A DNA stretch of 64,000 bases from Stenotrophomonas rhizophila (GTDB taxonomy: Bacteria > Pseudomonadota > Gammaproteobacteria > Xanthomonadales > Xanthomonadaceae), in assembly GCF_001704155.1 (NCBI RefSeq), contig NZ_CP016294.1, positions 1,175,501-1,239,500 on the forward strand. Direction: 5' to 3'. The position numbers and the translations under genes were made by a program. Positions 26,522-32,296 of the stretch are shown one piece after another. Every line of letters begins with the position of its first letter. Position 1 is the first letter of the stretch. A model generated the notes under the pieces. That model had not been told where the DNA came from. It did not search any database and saw nothing but the letters and a program-made list of their open reading frames with translations.

Positions 26522-27470
26522 GTTTTCCCCCTGGCAGCAGCGCGCCTATGACCACACCATCGCCGCGCTCGACGCTGGCCGGCTGGGCCATGGCCTGCTG
26601 ATCTGCGGCCCGGCCGGGCTGGGCAAGCGCGAGGTGGCGCTGCGCATGGCCACCCACGTGCTGACCCGGGGCGAGCCGGCCGCGGCCCAGCGCGCCGCCC
26701 AGCTGATCGCCGCCGGCACCCACCCGGACCTGCAGCTGGTGTCGTTCATTCCGAACAAATCCGGCGACAAGCTGCGCACCGAGATCGTGATCGAGCAGGT
26801 GCGCGAGATCTCCCAGAAGCTCTCGCTCACCCCGCAGTACGGCATCGCCCAGGTGGTGGTGGTGGACCCGGCCGACGCCATCAACCGCGCCGCCTGCAAC
26901 GCCCTGCTAAAGACCCTGGAAGAGCCGCAGCCCGGCCGCTACCTGTGGCTGATCAGCAGCGACCCGGCGCGCCTGCCGGCCACCGTGCGCAGCCGCTGCC
27001 AGCGCCTGGAATTCAGACTGCCGCCCCGCGAGGAAAGCCTGGCCTGGCTGCAGGCCCAGGGCCACAGCGAAGCCAGCGCCCGCGAAGCGCTGGATGCCGC
27101 GCGGGGCCACCCCGGCCTGGCCGACGACTGGTTGCGCAACGACGGCCTGGCCCTGCGCCGGCAGGTCGCCAGCGACCTTGAGGCGCTGGTGGCCGGGCGC
27201 GCCGGCGCGGTGGAACTGGCCCAGCGCTGGACCGCCGATGACCACGCCGCGCTGCGCCTGCGCCACGCCGCCGATCTGGCGTTGGCCCAGGCCACCGGGG
27301 GCGGCTTGACCGATCCCGAGCGATTGCACAAGCTGGGCGCCTGGTTCGACGCCGCCAACCGTACCCGCGATCTGTTGCGCACCACCGTGCGCGCCGACCT
27401 GGCGGTGGTGGAATTGTTGTTGGCCTGGAACAAGGTCAACGAGCGGCACGCAAAGGGGAATAGAGCATGA
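26514..27470 (+). CDS. holB: DNA polymerase III subunit delta'
   Basis: A 318-residue clamp-loader subunit. A P-loop-like GPAGLGKREVALRM is present, and [34 protein letters not shown] holds the sensor and SRC motif. In E. coli delta' a four-Cys zinc module follows the P-loop; here the same place reads TRGEPAAAQRAAQLIAAGTH with no cysteines, so the zinc site is lost. ATG 26514 follows GGAGGGCGGTA. It works with dnaX tau at the other end of this window. Confidence 0.94.
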   Translation: MAEFSPWQQRAYDHTIAALDAGRLGHGLLICGPAGLGKREVALRMATHVLTRGEPAAAQRAAQLIAAGTHPDLQLVSFIPNKSGDKLRTEIVIEQVREISQKLSLTPQYGIAQVVVVDPADAINRAACNALLKTLEEPQPGRYLWLISSDPARLPATVRSRCQRLEFRLPPREESLAWLQAQGHSEASAREALDAARGHPGLADDWLRNDGLALRRQVASDLEALVAGRAGAVELAQRWTADDHAALRLRHAADLALAQATGGGLTDPERLHKLGAWFDAANRTRDLLRTTVRADLAVVELLLAWNKVNERHAKGNRA

Positions 27471-27820
27471 GCGCCACCAACGCCCGCCAGGGCATCCTGT
27501 CGCTGGCCGTCAAGGACAAAGCGTCGCTGTACAGCGCGTACATGCCGTTCGTGAAGAACGGCGGCATCTTCGTACCCACGCCCAAGCGCTACTTCCTGGG
27601 CGATGAGGTGTTCCTGCTGCTGACCCTGCCCGACTCCAGCGAGCGCCTGCCGGTGGCCGGCAAGGTGGTCTGGGTGACCCCGGCCGGCGCCCAGGGCAAC
27701 CGCGCGGCGGGCATTGGCGTGCAGCTGGCCGACGGGCAGGAAGGCGAGAACGTGCGCAACAAGATCGAGACCGCGCTGGCCGGCACCCTGAACTCGGACA
27801 AGCCCACGCACACGATGTGA
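27467..27820 (+). CDS. pilZ: PilZ domain protein (PilZ of type IV pilus biogenesis type)
   Basis: A 117-residue cytoplasmic protein of the PilZ family. The N-terminal c-di-GMP-binding RxxxR is absent: the protein begins SATNARQGILSLAVKDKASL. This matches the non-binding PilZ needed for type IV pilus assembly in Pseudomonas and Xanthomonas, where it contacts PilB and a FimX-type protein. The core is YMPFVKNGGIFVPTPKRY and VAGKVVWVTPAGAQG. ATGA overlap with holB is the typical xanthomonad arrangement. Confidence 0.93.
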   Translation: MSATNARQGILSLAVKDKASLYSAYMPFVKNGGIFVPTPKRYFLGDEVFLLLTLPDSSERLPVAGKVVWVTPAGAQGNRAAGIGVQLADGQEGENVRNKIETALAGTLNSDKPTHTM

Positions 27821-27839
27821 AGAAATTTACGCAAACCCG

Positions 27840-27867
27840 TTGACGCGAAATTTTGCCGCCCTATAAT
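27840..27867 (+). promoter_or_regulatory. Promoter of tRNA-Val
   Basis: TTGACG (27840-27845) and a perfect TATAAT (27862-27867), 16 bp apart, end about 18 nt before the tRNA. Confidence 0.9.
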
Positions 27868-27885
27868 GAGCGGCTCAGCAGCATC

Positions 27886-27960
27886 GGGCGGTTAGCTCAG
27901 CGGTAGAGCATTGCCTTCACACGGCAAGGGTCGCAGGTTCGAACCCTGCACCGCCCACCA
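27886..27960 (+). tRNA. tRNA-Val (anticodon CAC)
   Basis: A 75-nt cloverleaf. The acceptor GGGCGGT pairs with ACCGCCC and the CCA is encoded. The anticodon stem TTGCC/GGCAA encloses loop TTCACAC, giving CAC, which reads GUG. The T-loop is CAGGTTCGAACCCTG. It is followed by a terminator and then an accessory island. Confidence 0.97.
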
Positions 27961-27970
27961 TGATTCAGTC

Positions 27971-28000
27971 AAAAAAGCCTCCGGAAACGGGGGCTTTTTT
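27971..28000 (+). terminator. Terminator after tRNA-Val
   Basis: AAAAAAGCCTCCGGAAACGG followed by GGGCTTTTTTG: an imperfect GCCTCC/GGGGGC stem flanked by A6 and T6. Confidence 0.85.
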
Positions 28001-28042
28001 GTTGTGGTCGTGACCGCGTTCGCAGTTGTTTTCCTTGGTGTG

Positions 28043-28067
28043 TATCGTGTATCGGTATACGATACGG
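28043..28067. promoter_or_regulatory. Inverted repeat upstream of higA-like gene, likely operator
   Basis: GTATCG...CGATAC arms enclose TGTATCGGTATA, with the half-site GTATCG repeated three times. TTGGTG upstream and TATACG within it may be the promoter elements, so binding of HigA would block its own transcription. Confidence 0.55.
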
Positions 28068-28095
28068 GCGTGTAGCCAAAACGATATCAGTACAG

Positions 28096-28413
28096 ATGAA
28101 AAACACGAACGCGAAGAGCACTGCACACGTGCTTCCGCCGGTCCATCCTGGTGAAATCCTGGCCGAGGAATTTCTCTCTCCCTTGGGCATGTCTGCGCGG
28201 GCTTTGGCTGCGGCAATTGATGTCACTCCAGCCCGCATCTCGGACATCATCGCCGGTCGTCGTGGGGTTACCGCCGACACTGCGTTGCGCCTTGCGCGCT
28301 ATTTCGGCACGACCCCTCAGGTGTGGTTGAACCTGCAGATGAACTATGACCTGGAAGTAGCCAGCCGCGATCTGGCCCAGTTGATCGCACGCATTCGACC
28401 TCGCGCGAGCTGA
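28096..28413 (+). CDS. HigA-family antitoxin-like regulator (orphan)
   Basis: A 105-residue XRE protein of the HigA/VapI type. PPVHPGEILAEEFLSPLGMS and the helix-turn-helix around DVTPARISDIIAGRRGVTAD are diagnostic, and FGTTPQVWLNLQMNYDLE is the usual C-terminal dimer segment. HigA normally follows a higB toxin gene, but the upstream space holds only tRNA-Val, its terminator and the palindromic operator. No RelE-like frame is seen on either strand. It is therefore a solitary antitoxin or a relic of a lost pair. Confidence 0.9.
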   Translation: MKNTNAKSTAHVLPPVHPGEILAEEFLSPLGMSARALAAAIDVTPARISDIIAGRRGVTADTALRLARYFGTTPQVWLNLQMNYDLEVASRDLAQLIARIRPRAS

Positions 28414-28559
28414 CCGAACAGTAGATCGCCAAGGCGTGCAGTTCGCGTCACGTCTGTAGATGGAACTGATGGATTTCCAAGTATCAGCAGGAACAAACGA
28501 TTTCCCGTCGTCGCCGTTGTGAGTCAGTGTGATGCATCGGTCTTCGAAGCAGGAATTGC

Positions 28560-29048
28560 ATGGATACGCTCTCAGGTTCGGAAGATGCCTATAAAGCCCT
28601 GGTAGATAACGCTCCCGAGGGCTGGCTGCTAGGTCTGTTGGCTTTCGCTGTCCTTGAGCAGGAGCGGATCGAGTGGATGCGTCACGTTGAAACCAGATCG
28701 GGATGTCTTCCTACCAGCGAGCAGGTCTGCAATTGGTACGAGCAGCAGCCTGTTTCGGCGTTGAATCGGGCGCGTAGCACTGCGGAAGGCGTGTTGAACG
28801 GCTACTCCGAGGACGTTTCGCGCTCCATCGACGAAAGCTATAGAGCATCGATACGTGACGGGGTCGTTGTTGCCGAGATCCGGTCAAGCAACAGATTCTG
28901 GCCGAAGTTTGTTGCCAATGTGGCAGCCGGCGTTGTTGGAGCGGCCATTTTTTCAGTTCTTCTTGTATTGATCGTGCTCGTTGCGGTGCGCGATCCTTCA
29001 CCTGTTGGACTGATCAAACATGCTCAGGAGGTGCAAAGTGAAAGATGA
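28560..29048 (+). CDS. Hypothetical protein with C-terminal membrane helix
   Basis: A 162-residue protein I do not recognise. Residues 1-120 are soluble and charged, with a hydrophobic stretch at 20-32 (EGWLLGLLAFAVLEQ). A strong membrane helix lies at about 123-145 (VVGAAIFSVLLVLIVLVAV), followed by a short polar tail. Its end overlaps the next start by 11 bp, so the two are translationally coupled. Position in the island behind tRNA-Val suggests an acquired function such as defence or competition, but nothing in the sequence proves this. Confidence 0.7.
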   Translation: MDTLSGSEDAYKALVDNAPEGWLLGLLAFAVLEQERIEWMRHVETRSGCLPTSEQVCNWYEQQPVSALNRARSTAEGVLNGYSEDVSRSIDESYRASIRDGVVVAEIRSSNRFWPKFVANVAAGVVGAAIFSVLLVLIVLVAVRDPSPVGLIKHAQEVQSER

Positions 29049-29277
29049 AATAACTTCTCGTCAGGTGGCAATGGCAGTCTCCAAGGTGTTGCACGATCCG
29101 GAGAACAGTAAGAAGGCGAGAGTGGCTGCGGGTTTGTACTTGTCTCAGCCCCGGTATTGCTACCCGACGTTCTCGGCGGCCAAGACTGCGGCATACCGAA
29201 TACTCAGGGATCCAGCCAGGAGCAAGGCATCCACGATCGCGGCCGGCCTTGATATGACGAGTCGTCCGAAGCGGTAG
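29038..29277 (+). CDS. Small protein with an internal 28-residue duplication
   Basis: A 79-residue basic protein. Two similar units are visible: VAMAVSKVLHDPENSKKARV-AAGL and AAKTAAYRILRDPARSKAST-IAAGL. Both have the pattern A..(K/R)(V/I)L(H/R)DP..SK....AAGL. Short proteins with such repeats occur across enterobacteria and others without known function. GTG 29038 is chosen because AGGAGG lies seven bases upstream; an in-frame TTG-like start further up has none. It is coupled to the membrane protein before it. Confidence 0.7.
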   Translation: MKDEITSRQVAMAVSKVLHDPENSKKARVAAGLYLSQPRYCYPTFSAAKTAAYRILRDPARSKASTIAAGLDMTSRPKR

Positions 29278-29649
29278 TTTCCGACACACTCTCTGTAGAG
29301 TGCTTGATGTTCTTCTTGTTAGGTGATGTGCAGTTCTCATGCGGAAGTGTGAAATGAATTCGCTGATTGATGAGTAAGTAAGGTCACTTGCGTCATCAAT
29401 TAGGTTTCGTCAACCAAGATCGCCAGATCAAGAGATACAAACGATTTCCCAGCATCCGCATCATCCTGCATGGTGTTGCGCAGAGCCTAGGAACTCTAAA
29501 CAAGCAGAATGTTGGACGTCCCTTTGTCGGGAGGGTGGCTAATACAACACCCTCGGGGAAATACGCCCGCCGTTTCTTCTGCTTAACGGTTCCTAGCCTC
29601 CCGACGCTCTTGTCACTCCGACGAGAGCAACACGTGCCGGAGGTCCAAC
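29278..29649. other. Gene-free leader with nested stem-loop
   Basis: About 370 bp upstream of the SymE-like gene. An 89-codon frame across it has no family resemblance and poor codon use. The second half contains the strong nested hairpin described at 29487-29604. The rest shows no clear signal. Confidence 0.55.
29487..29604 (+). promoter_or_regulatory. Nested stem-loop in the SymE leader
   Basis: The outer stem CTAGGAAC (29487-29494) pairs with GTTCCTAG (29589-29596). An inner stem AAGCAGAA (29502-29509) pairs with TTCTGCTT (29577-29584). The apical hairpin is GAGGGTG (29531-29537) with CACCCTC (29548-29554). TCGGGAGG (29527-29534) can instead pair with CCTCCCGA (29597-29604), which would disrupt both. 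The ribosome binding site GGAGG follows at 29639. A structured 5' UTR or a separate RNA is likely. Confidence 0.55.
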
Positions 29650-29973
29650 ATGTTTAGATCGCGGGCTGCTACGCCCTACGAAGACGAACTGCGCCCCAAG
29701 CGCAAAGCCTTTTCCCGCCCGCCAAGCACTTATAGGATGTGTGGGCATTGGTACGAACTGCCTGGCGGGATGGGGCGCTACGAACGCGTTCCTTGTCTCA
29801 AGCTGACTGGCCGATGGTTGCGGGATGTCGGCTTCGAGATCGGTGCCAGGGTGGCGGTTGAGGTGAAGGAAGGCTCCATCATCCTCACGGTGATCGAAAC
29901 GCCGCCGCCGGTGGCTCCGAAGGTTCCCCGCCAAGTGCAGCCGGAGCTGGACCACGCAGGGAGGTTGTCATGA
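29650..29973 (+). CDS. SymE-like protein
   Basis: A 107-residue protein of the SymE family, the SOS-induced RNA-cleaving or nucleoid-condensing toxin controlled in E. coli by antisense RNA SymR. The AbrB-like core VPCLKLTGRWLRDVGFEIGA followed by RVAVEVKEGSIILTVIE is diagnostic. A basic N-terminal tail (RPKRKAFSRPPSTYR) may bind nucleic acid. Its stop overlaps the start of a ribbon-helix-helix-like gene by 4 bp, which is unusual for a type I toxin. Confidence 0.88.
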   Translation: MFRSRAATPYEDELRPKRKAFSRPPSTYRMCGHWYELPGGMGRYERVPCLKLTGRWLRDVGFEIGARVAVEVKEGSIILTVIETPPPVAPKVPRQVQPELDHAGRLS

Positions 29974-30296
29974 GCAGGCGCGTACTCATGCGGGCGAAGA
30001 TGGAAGACACCTTGCGCGCCAACTTCCAGGCTGCAGCGGCGCGCAATTTCCTGCCTGCAGCCACGGTGCTGCGGCAACTGATGCAGGCGTACGTGGCGGT
30101 GCAGGGCGCGCCTGCCGATTCCGTGGCAAGGCGGCCTGGCAACGCTGTGCCGGTTGCTGCCGAGGCGGTGGCGAGGCTGACGCGGCCGCTGCACATGCAG
30201 CGCGACGAGCGGGATGTCGAAGCGCTGTTCCAGCGGCAGTGCCAATGGAAAGACATCGTCTTTGGTGGCGTGTCGGGAGGAAACACCCATGGCTGA
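29970..30296 (+). CDS. Ribbon-helix-helix-like protein coupled to SymE
   Basis: A 108-residue protein. The N-terminal 40 residues (MRAKMEDTLRANFQAAAARN, then a second helix LPAATVLRQLMQAYV) fit a beta strand plus two helices of the MetJ/Arc/CopG fold found in antitoxins. The rest is variable, with a conserved-looking end QRQCQWKDIVFGG. The ATGA overlap with symE and 8-bp overlap with the next gene place it in one translated unit. Antitoxin activity is inference. Confidence 0.65.
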   Translation: MSRRVLMRAKMEDTLRANFQAAAARNFLPAATVLRQLMQAYVAVQGAPADSVARRPGNAVPVAAEAVARLTRPLHMQRDERDVEALFQRQCQWKDIVFGGVSGGNTHG

Positions 30297-30642
30297 GCAC
30301 GAGCGTCAGAAACGGTACGTATCGCCGGCGCGAAGGGAGGCACTGCGCATCTGCGCCGGCATGCTGGTCAGGTTGGTGGATGTGGTGGAAGGCTGCCACC
30401 GGCTCACCTTACTGCGGCGCGCGGCAGGCGTTGACGAATGGGACAGGGACTTCGCCGTGTTCGCTGACATGTCAGAAGAGTTCGACCGCCTGGGTGCCTG
30501 GGAAGGGCGCAGGTACTGGTCGGAAGAAGAGCTGGCCAAGGCGGTGCCGAATGGCAGGGAGATAGCCGCTCGGGCACGGGCCATGACGGAACGAGGGTGC
30601 CATTCGGTGGTGCGGCGGGTGGTTGCTGAGGCGGAGGGCTGA
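30289..30642 (+). CDS. Small DUF2489-like protein, copy 1
   Basis: A 117-residue soluble helical protein. Landmarks are EALRICAGMLVRLVDVVEGC, DRDFAVFADMSEEFDRLG and RRYWSEEEL. These resemble DUF2489-type hypothetical proteins and the paralogue 90 bp downstream. ATG 30289 follows CGGGAGGAAAC and is used rather than an upstream in-frame start inside the RHH gene. Function unknown; being small, acidic and duplicated behind a SymE gene would fit an immunity or antitoxin role, which is inference. Confidence 0.7.
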   Translation: MAEHERQKRYVSPARREALRICAGMLVRLVDVVEGCHRLTLLRRAAGVDEWDRDFAVFADMSEEFDRLGAWEGRRYWSEEELAKAVPNGREIAARARAMTERGCHSVVRRVVAEAEG

Positions 30643-30734
30643 AAGACCGGGGTGGGAGGCCCACAGAACGGGTGGCGGCTATGATTGCGGAGGAGCTGGC
30701 GCCAACGCGATGGTGACTGCCGGGTGGCGGAGCA

Positions 30735-31118
30735 ATGGATAGGGCTGAGACTAGGAATGCACCGATGACTGATCACATGAGTCACGAAGATTACGTGCTC
30801 CAGGTGCGCGGGGAAGCGGTGAGAACCTGCGCCGGCATTCTGGATGGGTCGGTCGGCGTGCTGGAAGGGTGCCATCAGCTCTCGTCGTTGCGATGGGAAG
30901 TGGAGGTGGACGAGCGGGATTCCGACTTTGTCACCTTCTCGATGATCTCCAGCGAGATCGAAGGGCTGCCGATCGGCAATGATCGGCAGCGCTGGTCGAA
31001 GGCGGCGTTGGCCGAGCTCGAGCCTGACGTACAGGCCGCCGTGGCATGGGCAATGCCCACTGCGAGGCGTGCTTGTCTGTCGGTGATAGAGAGGTTCGCA
31101 ACCAAGCCGAGCGGCTGA
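30735..31118 (+). CDS. Small DUF2489-like protein, copy 2
   Basis: A 127-residue paralogue of the preceding gene: EAVRTCAGILDGSVGVLEGC, DSDFVTFSMISSEIEGLPIG and RQRWSKAAL align with copy 1 in the same order. It preserves the DUF2489-like LP-G-R-W signature better than copy 1. GGCGGAG precedes ATG 30735; ATG 30765 is a possible later start. It ends the island cassette and is 68 bp before the lipoprotein gene. Confidence 0.72.
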   Translation: MDRAETRNAPMTDHMSHEDYVLQVRGEAVRTCAGILDGSVGVLEGCHQLSSLRWEVEVDERDSDFVTFSMISSEIEGLPIGNDRQRWSKAALAELEPDVQAAVAWAMPTARRACLSVIERFATKPSG

Positions 31119-31186
31119 ACCAGGCGTCCGCGCACCACGCCCCGGCTGGCCGTAGAATCCGGATTCCAACGGTGAAGGATCACGGC

Positions 31187-32296
31187 ATGAAGCTCAGGGG
31201 CGTGGGACGCGGCAGGGTGTGCACCGCGGTGGCGGGGCTGGTGCTGCTGGCTGGGTGCACCGACATGAATCTGTCCGAGCCGGGCGTGAAAGCGCCTGAT
31301 GAAGCGGCTGCGCCCCAGGCTCACGTCGAGGCGGCGGCGCCGCCAGAAGCCGCCCCGGTGGCCGCTGTTGCCCAGCCGGGCAACGAGGCCACCAAGCCCT
31401 TCGCCTTCGACGCCCCGGCTACTGCCGACACTCCACCCGCCGCCTGCCGGTTCGAAGGCCTTGCGCTGCCGGCCAACACCAAGGTGTTGGCTGCCGGGGC
31501 TTACTCCGGGAAGGAGAGCGACTTCCAGATCGACCAGAGCGGCCACCCGGCGACCACCATCCAAGTGGCAGTGCATGAGCCCGATGCGCCGGTGGCGTTG
31601 TTGCTGGGCGCCTACGAGCCGACCGTGTGGACCGTTGGCTGGACCCGTGGCACCCGTATCGCCGCCGTGCTGGTCACCGGTTACCACCGGCAGCAGCTGA
31701 CCGGCCTGCCGGCGGGCGTGCCGGTGCTGGTGAGTACCTATGACAACCGTGGCCCGTGTGGGTATGCCTACGTGAGCGAAGAGGGCGCGGCCAAGCTCAA
31801 TCCGATGGCGCGCGAAGCCTTCGGCCGCCCGGTGGATGTGGCCTACATGGCGCGCGATGGCCACGCAGTGGTCGGTAAGCTGCCGCCGGGTGCAGCGCTG
31901 GTGACCGATGCTGCTGCCGCGCCGGTCGAGGCGTTCCGGTTGAAGGATGCGCCGCTCGCAGGCCAGGCCGGGCTCGATGCCGCGATGCGCGCTGGCACCC
32001 TGCGCGCGACCGCGCCCGCGGACGTGCGTGCCTGGAATGCCGCGCGCCAGCGCAGCGAGGGCGCGCCGGATGTTCCGCGCATTGAAGGTGGCAGCGTTTC
32101 GCGCGGCACAGAAGTGCCGTACCGCAGCTACACCGTGCTCAAGGCCTTTGCCATTCCCGCCGGCCTGCACGGCGCGCATTCGGCCACGTTCTTCGTCGCT
32201 GCGGGCGTGCCAGCACCCACGGGTGACCCGGGTCATTCGCAGGTGCGCTTCATCGAAACCGGCAGCTGCATGGGGCCGACCTGCGGAATGCGCTGA
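31187..32296 (+). CDS. Lipoprotein partner of an exported dikinase-like protein
   Basis: A 369-residue lipoprotein I do not recognise. The signal peptide ends in the lipobox LLAGC near residue 23, followed by a 55-residue Ala/Pro-rich linker. The remaining part has several Gly/Ala-rich strands (GAYSGKESDFQIDQSG, LLGAYEPTVWTVGWTRGTRI) and looks periplasmic. ATG 31187 was chosen because the signal peptide begins there; the longer frame overlaps the preceding gene. Its stop overlaps the next ATG (TGATG), so the two products are made together. Confidence 0.8.
   Translation: MKLRGVGRGRVCTAVAGLVLLAGCTDMNLSEPGVKAPDEAAAPQAHVEAAAPPEAAPVAAVAQPGNEATKPFAFDAPATADTPPAACRFEGLALPANTKVLAAGAYSGKESDFQIDQSGHPATTIQVAVHEPDAPVALLLGAYEPTVWTVGWTRGTRIAAVLVTGYHRQQLTGLPAGVPVLVSTYDNRGPCGYAYVSEEGAAKLNPMAREAFGRPVDVAYMARDGHAVVGKLPPGAALVTDAAAAPVEAFRLKDAPLAGQAGLDAAMRAGTLRATAPADVRAWNAARQRSEGAPDVPRIEGGSVSRGTEVPYRSYTVLKAFAIPAGLHGAHSATFFVAAGVPAPTGDPGHSQVRFIETGSCMGPTCGMR

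Noticed and set aside
28494..29451. 14-bp direct repeat ACAAACGATTTCCC flanking the two-gene unit, considered as att sites
   Set aside because: A 14-bp exact match about 1 kb apart can arise by chance in 64 kb, the flanks do not match and no integrase is present.
29495..29588. Integron attC-like site (GCTTAAC core seen)
   Set aside because: Only one of the two core sites fits and no integron integrase or cassette neighbour is visible.
29388..29657. 89-codon frame before the SymE-like gene
   Set aside because: It runs through the nested stem-loop, has atypical codon use and no related protein is recognised.
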